Below the pieces are notes generated by a model. The model searched no databases. It saw only the letters and a list, made by a program, of their open reading frames with translations, and was not told where the DNA came from. From Priestia abyssalis (GTDB lineage Bacteria > Bacillota > Bacilli > Bacillales > Bacillaceae_H), in assembly GCF_002019595.1 (NCBI RefSeq), contig NZ_KV917369.1, positions 840,458 through 904,457 on the forward strand: 64,000 nt of DNA, read 5' to 3'. A program made the translations under genes and the position numbers. Below are positions 53,129 through 62,129 of this stretch, piece by piece. The first letter of the stretch is position 1. Every line of letters begins with the position of its first letter.

Positions 53129-53278
53129 TTAAAGAGAACAAGGCTTTAATTCATATTGTTTAACCAGTTTGATCGTAAATTTTTGGTTGATATCGCGGAT
53201 TTCACAATACCCGCTGTGATATATATGAATAATAACATACTCTTTTCCATCATAAAGAACCTTCGAACCAATGCTCAT
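53129..53278 (-). CDS. Small conserved-looking protein of 49 residues
   Basis: A 49-codon frame on the minus strand starts at ATG 53278 after an ideal AGGAGG (AAAAGGAGGATTTTC) and ends five bases before a terminator. It reads MSIGSKVLYDGKEYVIIHIY, then HSGYCEIRDINQKFTIKLVK, then QYELKPCSL. It resembles small beta-barrel-like Bacillus proteins of unknown function (SH3-like strand pattern with a YDGKEYVI turn). The gene signals are strong, and function is unknown. Confidence 0.75.
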   Translation of the reverse strand: MSIGSKVLYDGKEYVIIHIYHSGYCEIRDINQKFTIKLVKQYELKPCSL

Positions 53279-53664
53279 GAAAATCCTCCTTTTTTTATGT
53301 TTATGCAATAAAAGTCAAGTATAAATAAGGATTTATCCTTGAATAAGGCAAAGGAAATGGATGATTAGTGAAATGAAAAGATTTATTTTGTGAAAATTCT
53401 AACTTTTATTCCATCCTATACCTTTCGACAAATTTCTTCAAGGGTAAATGAATTAATTTTACAAATTATTAATAAATCGTTTAGCGAACCTACTTTCTTT
53501 AGACAAATTTATGGGGATACATCCAACATGATTGAGCTCAATAGTAATAGTTATGACAGATAACGCTAGAGAATGACAAATTCATATAAAAATCTAGAAA
53601 GAAAAATAAAAGAAGTGGCTGTCCCATAATTCATGAAACAGGTCGCCAAACTAATTTTTTACTG
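53279..53664. other. Intergenic region, no gene seen
   Basis: This AT-rich stretch carries several stops in every frame. The segment near 53615-53650 (GTGGCTGTCCC, ATTCATGAAAC) looks like IS-end debris, but no matching partner is visible. Confidence 0.4.
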
Positions 53665-53699
53665 AAAAGCCCCGTCGCAGAATTCATGACGGGGCCTTT
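53665..53699. terminator. Terminator downstream of GH18 gene
   Basis: AAAAGCCCCGTC pairs with GACGGGGCCTTT around GCAGAATTCAT. A second hairpin at 53705-53743 (GATGA-TCAAAAG with CTTTTGAATCATC) lies between it and the GH18 stop, so termination is doubly secured. Confidence 0.75.
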
Positions 53700-53758
53700 C
53701 GGAGGATGACTCAAAAGATGTTTTTTGCACCTTTTGAATCATCGTCTTCTATTATTTC

Positions 53759-54934
53759 TTACTGCTTTTTACTTTTTGCCGTATTTTTATTCAAATCTTG
53801 CTTTTGCTGTATCGCTTCGGATATGGCAGCGGTTAAGCTAGCGCCGCCGGGAGCGTCATGACCTGCTTCCCACAGCATCATTCCACCGAATCCGTTATCG
53901 AGTGCGAGTTTTGTTTTTTGCTGCATCGTACTTCGACCGTTATAATGATATGTCATCCCGTTCACGACAGCGACATCACGCCAGGCATTGTCCGGGTTGC
54001 TGTCAACGATGGCAGCATATGAAAGTTGTTTGGCGGACTCGTTTTCGGGCTGTGCGTAAACCGGAACACCCAGCACGAGTTTTTCTTTCGAAAGACCTTG
54101 TTTCTCGAATAGTTCTTTCCAGTAATGAACGATGTTTTCCGCGAATGGATAAGGGGATAAGTTCGAAGCGTCATATCCGCCGTCCCATTGTCCGTCATAG
54201 GCCATGATGTTTACATGGTCCGTATAGTTGAACATGGACGGCTCAAACACAACCGCATTCACTTCCGTTCCGGTCACACTGTGGATTTTAGCATAGACCG
54301 CGATGGACAGCTCTTTATTGTGAGCATGGAGCTTTTGGCTCAACTCTTTCGTAAAAGCGCTCAATAACAGGGCATCCTTATTGGAACGAGGGTGTTCAAA
54401 ATCGATGTCGATCCCGTCCAGATTTTCTCGCTCGGCTATGGCTGAAAGTTCATTCACTAATGTCGTGCGGGAAGCCGGATTGGCGATGGCCTCTTTGAAA
54501 TAGCCGTAAGTTTCTCCGCCGTTCATATGGAACCAGCCGCCTACAGCAAGTATCGCTTTTGTGTCATGCTCATGTGCCAGCTTGACCATTGTCTTCAAAT
54601 TATTTAAAGCCGTGTCTCCGTTCAATAATATATGCCCATCTTTCGTAGGGTGAGCGAAGGAGAAAATGACATGGGTTAACTTTGAGTAATCAACCGAGTT
54701 TGGGTTGCGATACTCCTGCACGTAGCCCATCAGCACTTTTGGCTGTGCGGGCTTCGGAGGTGTTTTCGCTTTAAGCTCTTTTTGGGATACTGGAGCCTGT
54801 AACGCTTTTTTGGATGTGGGCGCTTCTAACGCCTTTTGGTCTTCCTGATTGTTCGAAAAGAGCACTCCTGCCGTAAATCCGCCGGCAAACGTCATCATGA
54901 TCACGAACATAAGAAGCATTTTGCGTTTTGTCAC
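53759..54934 (-). CDS. Secreted or anchored GH18 glycoside hydrolase
   Basis: This chitinase-fold enzyme of about 391 residues has one N-terminal hydrophobic segment (about 5-25, signal or anchor). A lysine/alanine-rich linker with three imperfect KALEAP-like repeats precedes the GH18 barrel. The catalytic motif DGIDIDFE (about 173-180, E180 acid) is intact, with VLMGYVQEYRNP and LVLGVPVYAQP strands. There are no LysM or chitin-binding modules. Chitin, cell wall or self glycans are possible substrates. GTG 54934 follows GAGAGGAAG at seven bases; ATG 54958 has no such site. Confidence 0.9.
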   Translation of the reverse strand: MTKRKMLLMFVIMMTFAGGFTAGVLFSNNQEDQKALEAPTSKKALQAPVSQKELKAKTPPKPAQPKVLMGYVQEYRNPNSVDYSKLTHVIFSFAHPTKDGHILLNGDTALNNLKTMVKLAHEHDTKAILAVGGWFHMNGGETYGYFKEAIANPASRTTLVNELSAIAERENLDGIDIDFEHPRSNKDALLLSAFTKELSQKLHAHNKELSIAVYAKIHSVTGTEVNAVVFEPSMFNYTDHVNIMAYDGQWDGGYDASNLSPYPFAENIVHYWKELFEKQGLSKEKLVLGVPVYAQPENESAKQLSYAAIVDSNPDNAWRDVAVVNGMTYHYNGRSTMQQKTKLALDNGFGGMMLWEAGHDAPGGASLTAAISEAIQQKQDLNKNTAKSKKQ

Positions 54935-55020
54935 GATTCGTCTTCCTCTCTTAAACATTTAATCTTGTAACATTGTAGCAAAAAAGGGAGGTGGGGATTG
55001 ATGGTACATAAACCCATTAG

Positions 55021-55090
55021 TATAGATCGATTTAGAAAGTTGGACATGACCAAAGAACGGTCATGTCCAACTTTCTAGACCTAAGCGGAG
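55021..55090. repeat. Long-hairpin element, copy C
   Basis: A perfect 19-bp stem (55033-55051 with 55059-55077) closes on AAAGAAC, the same loop as copy B. CCTAAGCGG follows at once, then GTGGATTCAAG and CTGGA as in copy B. The left flank TATAGATCGATTTAGAAA is shared with copy D at 61787. The remainder of 54935-55293 shows no gene. Confidence 0.75.
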
Positions 55091-55293
55091 TGGATTCAAG
55101 ATGCCTGGAAAGCCATTTATTAAGGAGGAAATACCGGAAATAAAAATAATCCATAAAATAAGAAAGAGTCTTTTTATAAAGAAACGAAAGAAGCGGCCCT
55201 GCCAATGGCGAAGCCGCAAAGAGTGGTGGATGTAAGCTTGCGCATGCAACAATGCAGAAATTTTTACGTTAAATCATGTCGCTCATGCTTTAC

Positions 55294-56808
55294 TTAAATG
55301 TTTTTGTTTTGTTCGATTTTTTCATCGAGTTTACGCAAGTATTTCGCAGCGAATTCTTTTCCGCCTAATCCGAAGGAAAGACCGAAGGCAAGAGCCAGTC
55401 CACCCAAGATTAAGATAAAGGCCGCATTGACGATTGAATGGGCAACACCAAGCTGATCGAGTGCCATAAAGAAAGAGACAGTGATTACCGCGTACTTCGC
55501 AACGGATGATAACATGCGGAAAGATGGTCCGCTGACAAGGTTGGCCACAAGATTTTGCACCAAATTGCCGACATACAGGCCGACCGCTAAAATGACAAGG
55601 GCAGCAAACACATGCGGCAAGTAAGCAATGACACCGGCTCCAAGTGTGACAAGGAAATCCAAGTGAATAATTTGCAATGCTTCTACGACAAATAAGAAGA
55701 CGATTAAGATTTGAACAAGTTTCCCAATGATTTGCGATAGCGTAATGACTGGGGTGGAACGAGTTCCTTTGCCGATCCCCATGTTTTTCAACAGTGAGTT
55801 AATACCAAGGCGTTCCAGCATGTTTGTTACAACTTGGGCCGTCCATTTTCCGATCCATAAACCGATCAACACTAATACGACGGCTGTAACGATATTTGGA
55901 AGCATTGTTAAAATGTCGTTCAGCATTGCAATGGCTGGTTCTGAAATGCCCCGTACATCTAACCGCTCCAATGCAGCGATGACCGTCGGAATCAAAATCA
56001 GGATATAGACGATATTACCGATGACAGCGGAGAGGGACGTTCCTTCAAATAATCTCCCTAACCCGAATTTAGCCGTCAATTTTTCGGTCCCGATCGTTTG
56101 TAAGAAGCCCGTCACCAAATCGCGTACAAGGCGGGCGATAAACCAGCCGATAAATAGAATGAGGGCAGCTGCCAGCAGTTTTGGCAAGAAAGCCAGTATA
56201 TTTTCCATCATACCGGCGAAAGGACCGGCAATGCCGTCAATTTCAAGGGCTGACAGAACACCCGGCAAGAATAAGAACAGAGTAAAGTAGAACACAAGCT
56301 TAGCAACGCGATCGATGATATTTACCGCATCTGCTTCCGTTTTCGCTGCATTCACTTTCGTTAATGTTCTGCCGACACCCGCTGATTTTCCGGCTCTGCG
56401 GACAAGCATCGCAAGAAGGGACGCAATCACCCAGCCTGCCGCTAAAAGAAGAGCCGCTTTTAAAATGTTCGGAATCGCTCCGGTAATGGATGAAAGCATA
56501 CCGACAAGCGGTGTAGCGATAAAGCTTAATTCCAAAATATTGAATACGATGATCAATACAAAGACAAGAGTCAAGTAATAGACGATTTTTCCGATGATTT
56601 TTTCCGGAGGATATCTTCGGTTATCCAGCCCCGAAAATAATTTGTTATCGAGTTTCGTTTTATGTAATAGTTTTTCCGTGCCGTTGCCGATCGCTTTTGC
56701 GATAATCCAGCCAATCAACAAAACGGCTAATGCCAATAAAAACTCCGGGAGCATCCCGGCGTAGTCGGACCAATCCGTCCACACGTAAGTTTGATTCATC
56801 TGCTTCAC
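55294..56808 (-). CDS. Membrane protein with repeated conserved TM-helix domains (mechanosensitive-channel-like)
   Basis: The 504-residue protein has 12 or more hydrophobic helices. A repeated unit of the conserved TM-helix family occurs about five times, recognisable by LLIGWIIAK, LLAAGWVIA, LILFIGWFIARLVRDLV, VLIGLWIGKWTAQV and LAVGLYVGNLVQNLV. Such proteins are annotated with mechanosensitive ion channels but lack the MscS beta domain here. It may help in osmotic adaptation (inference). CAAGGAGTG precedes the ATG. It is divergent from the cobalamin riboswitch operon. Confidence 0.8.
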   Translation of the reverse strand: MKQMNQTYVWTDWSDYAGMLPEFLLALAVLLIGWIIAKAIGNGTEKLLHKTKLDNKLFSGLDNRRYPPEKIIGKIVYYLTLVFVLIIVFNILELSFIATPLVGMLSSITGAIPNILKAALLLAAGWVIASLLAMLVRRAGKSAGVGRTLTKVNAAKTEADAVNIIDRVAKLVFYFTLFLFLPGVLSALEIDGIAGPFAGMMENILAFLPKLLAAALILFIGWFIARLVRDLVTGFLQTIGTEKLTAKFGLGRLFEGTSLSAVIGNIVYILILIPTVIAALERLDVRGISEPAIAMLNDILTMLPNIVTAVVLVLIGLWIGKWTAQVVTNMLERLGINSLLKNMGIGKGTRSTPVITLSQIIGKLVQILIVFLFVVEALQIIHLDFLVTLGAGVIAYLPHVFAALVILAVGLYVGNLVQNLVANLVSGPSFRMLSSVAKYAVITVSFFMALDQLGVAHSIVNAAFILILGGLALAFGLSFGLGGKEFAAKYLRKLDEKIEQNKNI

Positions 56809-57059
56809 TCCTTGTTTGTGTTGTATGGTAGTTGTTACCCTAAATGAGACAGATGTTAAACCTTAATTTTTTTCAGCCTTGCCGCAATGGATGTTTCCCT
56901 CCCTGGAAAAACGCCAAGACCTTAATTGGATATAGCGTAAATTTGAAATAACGAATATAATTTGTGTTAGGTAAACTTTTTGTCCCGGTATTAAATGAAC
57001 GGCATAAAGTGGATATTCCGTTAAGGAAGAACTTCATATGGTATTGGAATTGGTGTAGT

Positions 57060-57215
57060 CGTTTCATAACGAGTACTTAAAAGGGAAGCCGGTGCAAATC
57101 CGGCACGGTCCCGTCGCTGTAAAGGGGAGTCCTATGCAAAAAGTCACTGGATCATATCCGGGAAGACGCATGGAGATGATGAACCTGAGTCAGAAAACCT
57201 GCCCGTTCTAAAAAC
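57060..57215 (+). promoter_or_regulatory. Cobalamin (AdoCbl) riboswitch
   Basis: The aptamer core is clear: AAAAGGGAAGCCGGTGCAA, CCGGCACGGTCCCGTCGCTG, GTCACTGG (B12-box region), CCGGGAAGACGC, and GAGTCAGAAAACCTGCC. It is followed by a terminator at 57284 and then the binding-protein gene, so cobalamin would switch transcription off. Boundaries are approximate. Confidence 0.93.
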
Positions 57216-57283
57216 GCTGTTAGACCTACGGGAGATGGGGAGGTGTTAGAGTGCTGGGAGACCAATTTATTCTTAAATAATAG

Positions 57284-57317
57284 GCATTTCTAACCTGTTT
57301 GTTCTGGTTGGAAATGC
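57284..57317 (+). terminator. Riboswitch expression-platform terminator
   Basis: GCATTTCTAACC pairs with GGTTGGAAATGC (one mismatch) and is followed by eight T. It lies 55 bases before the first gene of the operon. Confidence 0.88.
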
Positions 57318-57371
57318 TTTTTTTTATGGCTTTTTTTGATAATAGAAATTCTATATTGAAGGTGAGAAAAC

Positions 57372-59000
57372 GTGTTTGTAAAACAATCTAATTTATTCCG
57401 ATCTTTTATTGGGCTGTTAGTCATTCTAGCAATCTTTGTAACTGGCTGCAGCAACGCAGCAAACGATCAAGACAATGCATCAGACAAAGATCAAGCAAAA
57501 GTTGTTACTTTTTCCTGGTCTGGAGATATAGGAGACTTAAATCCACATACATATTTTCCTAATCAGTGGTTTTCGCAGGCTATGGTATATGAATCTCTTG
57601 TTTACTATGGTGAAGGCGGAGAAATTAAGCCTTGGCTGGCGGAGAGCTGGGATATATCGAAAGATGGGAAAGAATATGTATTTCACCTGAGGGAAGATGT
57701 TACATTTTCCGATGGTTCACCATTTAATGCAGCCATCGTCAAGAAAAACTTTGATACTGTTTTAGCTAACGCCCCGCAGCATGAATGGATGGAATTGATA
57801 AACCAAATCAAAGTGACAGAAGCAGTGGATGAATTCACATTTAAACTGACTTTGCACAATCCGTATTACCCGACTCTTCAAGAACTCACTTACATCAGGC
57901 CTTTAAGATTTGTAGGAGAAGCGGCTTTTCCAGACAGCCAAAATACATTTGAAGGGCTCAAAGAACCGATTGGCACAGGTCCGTGGGTATTGAGCGAATA
58001 TAAGAAAAATGAAGAGGCTGTATTTACAAGAAACGAAAAGTACTGGGGGACTAAGCCAAAAGTAGACAAGGTGGTTGTAAAAGTCATTCCTGACGGTGAG
58101 TCTAGAGTTTTAGCTTTTGAGAAAGAAGAAATCGATTTTATTTTTGGCAACGGGGTCATTAGCCAAGATTCATTCCAGTTTCTAAAGGAATCGGGAAAAT
58201 ATGAAACGAAATTATCAGAACCTACAGCTACAAGGGCGATGCTTTTTAATACGAACAGAGAAGCGCTCAAAGACATTAAATTACGGTTAGCTCTCCAACA
58301 TGCTTTTAATAAACAGGCTGTGATCGATCATATCTTTTACGGGACGGAAAAAAAGGCTGACACTTTGTTTGCGCCTACCATTCCTTACACAAAGATTGAT
58401 GTAAAACCGTATGAATACGATGCTGAAAAAGCGAAACAGTTATTGGATGAAGCGGGATGGAAACAAGTAGAAGGAAAACCATTCCGAAAGAAGGATGGGG
58501 AGACATTACAACTGGAATTAATGTTTATTAGCACAGATAACATCCAAAAGGCGATTGCCGAATATGCCCAAGGTGAGTTTAGAAAATTGGGGATCGATAT
58601 TAAGTTGATTAGTAAGGAAGAAGAGAATTTTTGGACAACAGCGAATGAGGGCGGTTTTGATTTATTATTTACGGCAAGCTGGGGTGTACCGTTTGATCCA
58701 CATTCCTATTTATCTGCTATAACGACAGCTTCAGAAGGTGGAAGTCCGGATCATAAAGCTCTATTAGGGCTGCCGGTAAAGAAAGAATTAGACGGAAAAA
58801 TCAAGGAAGTCTTATTAAGTACAGACGAAGTAAAAAGAAACATGTTATATAAAGATATTTTAACTACATTGCACGAACAAGCTGCTTACTTACCAATCTC
58901 TTATCAGTCCAATGCAGCAGTGTATCATAAAGATTTGAGCGGAGTAAATTTCTTGCCTCAAGAATATGAGGTGCCTTTCACTTCAATTGATGTTAATTGA
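57372..59000 (+). CDS. nikA: Nickel/cobalt-type ABC substrate-binding lipoprotein
   Basis: This type 2 extracellular solute-binding protein (SBP_bac_5) of 542 residues has a lipoprotein signal with C26 in VTGC. The family core includes DIGDLNPHTYFPNQWFSQAMVYESLVYYGEG and LAESWDISKDGKEYVFHLREDVTFSDGSPFNA. It belongs to the NikA/OppA group. Control by a cobalamin riboswitch points to cobalt, or a cobalt chelate, as cargo (inference). GTG 57372 follows GAAGGTGAG. The permeases follow 27 bases later. Confidence 0.9.
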   Translation: MFVKQSNLFRSFIGLLVILAIFVTGCSNAANDQDNASDKDQAKVVTFSWSGDIGDLNPHTYFPNQWFSQAMVYESLVYYGEGGEIKPWLAESWDISKDGKEYVFHLREDVTFSDGSPFNAAIVKKNFDTVLANAPQHEWMELINQIKVTEAVDEFTFKLTLHNPYYPTLQELTYIRPLRFVGEAAFPDSQNTFEGLKEPIGTGPWVLSEYKKNEEAVFTRNEKYWGTKPKVDKVVVKVIPDGESRVLAFEKEEIDFIFGNGVISQDSFQFLKESGKYETKLSEPTATRAMLFNTNREALKDIKLRLALQHAFNKQAVIDHIFYGTEKKADTLFAPTIPYTKIDVKPYEYDAEKAKQLLDEAGWKQVEGKPFRKKDGETLQLELMFISTDNIQKAIAEYAQGEFRKLGIDIKLISKEEENFWTTANEGGFDLLFTASWGVPFDPHSYLSAITTASEGGSPDHKALLGLPVKKELDGKIKEVLLSTDEVKRNMLYKDILTTLHEQAAYLPISYQSNAAVYHKDLSGVNFLPQEYEVPFTSIDVN

Positions 59001-59027
59001 AGGGGGGATATGTTTAAGGAGCATTAA

Positions 59028-59969
59028 ATGGGTTGGTTTATTGTTAAACGTCTTACAAGCTTAATTCCAATATTATTTGGAATTTCCTTCATTACTTTCA
59101 TCCTGATCCACTTAACTCCCGGTGATCCGGCAACAGCTTACTTAAGGGCATCACACATTCCTCCTACGGATGAGGCAGTGGCTGCCCTTCGAGTGGAGCT
59201 GGGGCTGGACAAGCCTCTTTATGTCCAGTATTTAGAGTGGTTAGGAAACGTGATTCAATTGGATTTAGGAATGTCGTATGTATCGAAGAAATCTGTATGG
59301 GATGAGATTGTGTTACATTTTTTCCCGACAGCTCAGCTGACATTTGCTTCATGTATTCTTATTCTTGTTATTAGTTTGCCGGCAGGCGCGATTTCTGCTA
59401 TTTATAAGGGGAAATTGGTTGACCAGTTGAGCAGAATCGTTGCCTTTGTTGGTGTCTCGATGCCTGCTTTTTGGTTCGGATTTCTCTTAATCTATTTTTT
59501 TTCCGTACAGTTAGACTTATTTCCCGTATTGGGAAGAGGGACCGCCGCTCATCTAGTGCTACCTTCCCTGACATTGGCTTTTCCTTATATATGTACGTAT
59601 ATGCGGCTGCTTCGGGCCAGTATGCTGGAAAATTTAAATGAGCCGTTTGTCATGTATGCCAGAGCGAGAGGTTTGCGCGAAAGATTAATCGTTGGCGGGC
59701 ATGTTTTAAAAAAATCTTTATTGCCGATGTTGACCGGACTTGGTATGAGCCTCGGGAACATGCTGAGCGGAGCTGTTATTGTTGAAACTGTTTTTGCTTG
59801 GCCCGGCATGGGACATTTATTTGTCACGTCTATTTTAAGCAGGGATTATCCGATGATTCAGGGGTGTTTATTGTTTATGGGTGTGATTTTTGTAGTTTGC
59901 AATCTTCTCGTAGATCTTGCCTATGCTTTCCTGGATCCCCGCATACGATGGGAAGGAGAGAGAGAATAG
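59028..59969 (+). CDS. nikB: ABC permease, NikB/OppB type
   Basis: This inner-membrane permease of 313 residues has six helices, the N-terminal FIVKRLTSLIPILFGISFITF and the cytoplasmic coupling loop YARARGLRERLIVGGHVLKKS (EAA-like, about 205-225). It forms the channel with NikC. AAGGAG lies before the ATG. Its stop overlaps the NikC start by one base. Confidence 0.92.
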   Translation: MGWFIVKRLTSLIPILFGISFITFILIHLTPGDPATAYLRASHIPPTDEAVAALRVELGLDKPLYVQYLEWLGNVIQLDLGMSYVSKKSVWDEIVLHFFPTAQLTFASCILILVISLPAGAISAIYKGKLVDQLSRIVAFVGVSMPAFWFGFLLIYFFSVQLDLFPVLGRGTAAHLVLPSLTLAFPYICTYMRLLRASMLENLNEPFVMYARARGLRERLIVGGHVLKKSLLPMLTGLGMSLGNMLSGAVIVETVFAWPGMGHLFVTSILSRDYPMIQGCLLFMGVIFVVCNLLVDLAYAFLDPRIRWEGERE

Positions 59970-60799
59970 TGTTGCAAAACGTGAAACATAAGCTGCTGTC
60001 ACATAAGCTTATGATGGTCAGCAGTATGATTCTTTTCTTCATGACAGTACTGGCTCTTTTTGCTCCTTTTTTCGCTCCTAATGATCCGAATCTGATTGAT
60101 ATCACTCGTAAACTGCAAGGGCCTTCTTCCCAATTTCCATTGGGGACCGATCATTTAGGGAGAGATATACTGTCTCGATTAATCTATGGGACAAGGACCT
60201 CGTTAGGTGCGGCTTTCCTTATCATGGGGCTGACGATGATGATTAGTATCCCGCTTGGTATATATGCGGGTTTTAGAGGCGGTAAGGTTGATAATCTCTT
60301 CATGAGAATGTGTGATATTCTCATGGCATTTCCAAGCTTTCTTCTATCCTTAGCTTTGGTCGGAATCATGGGTCCGGGTCTTTTCAATCTAATTTTGGCG
60401 ATGGTGCTTGTCCAATGGGTTTTTTATGCTCGCGTCATTCGAGGGATGGTTCTTAGTGTAAAGAAGCAAAACTTTATCTTAGCGGCCCAAGTATGCGGGA
60501 CATCAAAGCTGGCCATTGTTATTAAACATATTTTTCCCGCCATTATCTCTCAAGTTATTGTATTAGCTTTCATGGACATCGGAGGAATTATTTTAGCTGT
60601 TTCTGGTCTCTCCTTTTTAGGTCTTGGCATACAGCCGCCAGGGGCAGAGTGGGGAATGATGATTAATGACAGCAAGCCATTTTTTAGAAATAACCCTTCA
60701 TTGATGCTGTATCCGGGTATGATGATCTTAGTCGTCGTGATCGCTTTCAACTTGTTCGGCGAGGCATTAAGGGATGCTCTCGATTCGAGAAAAGAATAG
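59969..60799 (+). CDS. nikC: ABC permease, NikC/OppC type
   Basis: This second permease of 276 residues has six helices, the OppC-type N-terminus, the FPLGTDHLGRDILSRLIYGTRTSL signature and coupling loop AQVCGTSKLAIVIKHIFP. GTG 59969 overlaps the nikB stop and lies ten bases after GGAAGGAG; TTG 59972 is an alternative. A strong terminator follows, so the operon ends without the two ATPases (NikD and NikE) that this family needs. Confidence 0.92.
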   Translation: MLQNVKHKLLSHKLMMVSSMILFFMTVLALFAPFFAPNDPNLIDITRKLQGPSSQFPLGTDHLGRDILSRLIYGTRTSLGAAFLIMGLTMMISIPLGIYAGFRGGKVDNLFMRMCDILMAFPSFLLSLALVGIMGPGLFNLILAMVLVQWVFYARVIRGMVLSVKKQNFILAAQVCGTSKLAIVIKHIFPAIISQVIVLAFMDIGGIILAVSGLSFLGLGIQPPGAEWGMMINDSKPFFRNNPSLMLYPGMMILVVVIAFNLFGEALRDALDSRKE

Positions 60800-60840
60800 A
60801 AGGGAAAATGGAAGATGTTATGGAATCATCTGTCGGCAAA

Positions 60841-60887
60841 ACAAAAAGCTTGGAGAGAAAGTATGTCTTTCTCTCCAAGCTTTTTGT
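60841..60887. terminator. Strong bidirectional terminator after nikC
   Basis: A 21-bp perfect stem (60841-60861 with 60867-60887) has AAAAAGCTTGGAGAG as its core and A/T tails. It separates the importer operon from the convergent IclR gene. Confidence 0.9.
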
Positions 60888-60975
60888 ATTTTATATAGAG
60901 ATGCTGAGTAGTTACCTCTTTTACTATTTTATGAGTAAGTCTAAGTTTTGTAGATTTTTGCATCAAAGCGTTGCT

Positions 60976-61707
60976 TTAATATAATGATTTTGAAATCATT
61001 TGAGTAGTGTTTAACAGTAAAGGGATATGTTGTTCCATCGATTCTTTATTCCATCGAAAGAATGGCCCGGAAATAGAAATGGCCCCAATGACTTTTCCTT
61101 TTGCGCCAAAGATAGGAGCTGATAACGCAGCTACATTCTTCGTGAGTTCTTCTTCATTTATTGAGTACCCGGTATTGACAATCGCTTCTAGTTTTTGCCG
61201 AAGTGTTTTTCTTTCTCCCTCTGGAAGGAGGCTTAGTACTTGTTCCTGTAAATCTTCACTAAGGAATGCCAAAATCACCCGTCCGCTTGACCCAAGGTGC
61301 AGTGGAATCCTATTCCCAACTCCTGCTCTTCTGCTTATTTCCTGCTTGCTTTCATATTCAACCACACACATTCTAATCATGCCTGTTAACATATACAATC
61401 CTACGGTTTCCTGAGTTTCATCTCTTAACTTAATTAATTCGGGATCCATTAAAGAAATGATAGGTACATCAGTAATGACTTTATTTGCATAATCAATAAA
61501 AACTGTACCAAGTGAATATTTTTTTGAATCTATATCTTGAAATACCATACCTTCCATTTTCAACGTAGTGAGCAGACGATGTGTGATAGGAGGAGAAATA
61601 TTAAGATTTTCGCTGATATCTTTTATTCCTTGTGGACCGCGTGCTTCATTTAAATAATTGATAATTTTGATTGCACGCTGCACCGTAGATGAAATTTTTG
61701 AGCTCAT
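60976..61707 (-). CDS. IclR-family transcriptional regulator
   Basis: The 243-residue regulator has a winged helix (about 8-65; GIKDISENLNISPPITHRLLTTLKMEGMV) and an IclR effector domain (VGLYMLTGMIRMCVVEYESK, HLGSSGRVILAF, AAPIFGAKGKVIGAISISGP). ATG 61707 follows CGGAGG; the in-frame ATG at 61734 lies upstream of that site. It is divergent from the acyl-CoA dehydrogenase gene and probably controls it. The effector is unknown. Confidence 0.9.
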   Translation of the reverse strand: MSSKISSTVQRAIKIINYLNEARGPQGIKDISENLNISPPITHRLLTTLKMEGMVFQDIDSKKYSLGTVFIDYANKVITDVPIISLMDPELIKLRDETQETVGLYMLTGMIRMCVVEYESKQEISRRAGVGNRIPLHLGSSGRVILAFLSEDLQEQVLSLLPEGERKTLRQKLEAIVNTGYSINEEELTKNVAALSAPIFGAKGKVIGAISISGPFFRWNKESMEQHIPLLLNTTQMISKSLY

Positions 61708-61786
61708 AAATAAAATCCTCCGATTAAATTCCATTCCAAATTAATTATTAAAAATATTATATCATACCCAGATAATGAGCCAACTA

Positions 61787-61840
61787 TATAGATCGATTTA
61801 GAAAATTCGATATGACCAAAGAACGGCCATGCCTTTTTCA
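61787..61840. repeat. Long-hairpin element, decayed copy D
   Basis: TATAGATCGATTTAGAAA and ATGACCAAAGAACGG match copy C, but the right arm has diverged after GGCCATG, so only about five stem pairs remain. It is a vestigial member of the AAAGAAC-loop hairpin family. Confidence 0.6.
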
Positions 61841-61926
61841 TATTTACAAAAATGTATCAGTTTCAAAGAAGCAAAAGCCAATTTTTTGAGCGAAAAAGTG
61901 ATTGACTTTTCAGAAAACTACCTTTA

Positions 61927-61966
61927 AATTCATATTATAGGAATTCGGATTCCTATAATATGAATT
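61927..61966. promoter_or_regulatory. 40-bp perfect palindrome upstream of acyl-CoA dehydrogenase gene
   Basis: AATTCATATTATAGGAA (61927-61943) is mirrored at 61950-61966 around TTCGGA. It has no T tract and lies in the divergent space between the IclR regulator and the dehydrogenase. It could be a double operator or an mRNA leader hairpin. Confidence 0.55.
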
Positions 61967-62129
61967 AATAACAAGGAAATCGTCGAAAGGAAGTGAATTA
62001 GTGATTTGAAAACTGATTATTTTATGAAGAACCTCGTTCGGTAAACAGGTAGAAAAAGTAAAAGCAAGCATATCGCAGCATAGTACATGGTTAATCATTA
62101 ACATGAAACACTTATTAGGAGGGAATTTT

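Noticed and set aside
55727-56578. Plus-strand frames opposite the TM-helix repeat protein
   Set aside because: They are shadow frames caused by the codon pattern of the minus-strand gene; no start signals.
59798-59968. Long N-terminal extension of the second permease
   Set aside because: The extra 57 residues overlap nikB, look nothing like a permease N-terminus, and a good ribosome binding site precedes GTG 59969.
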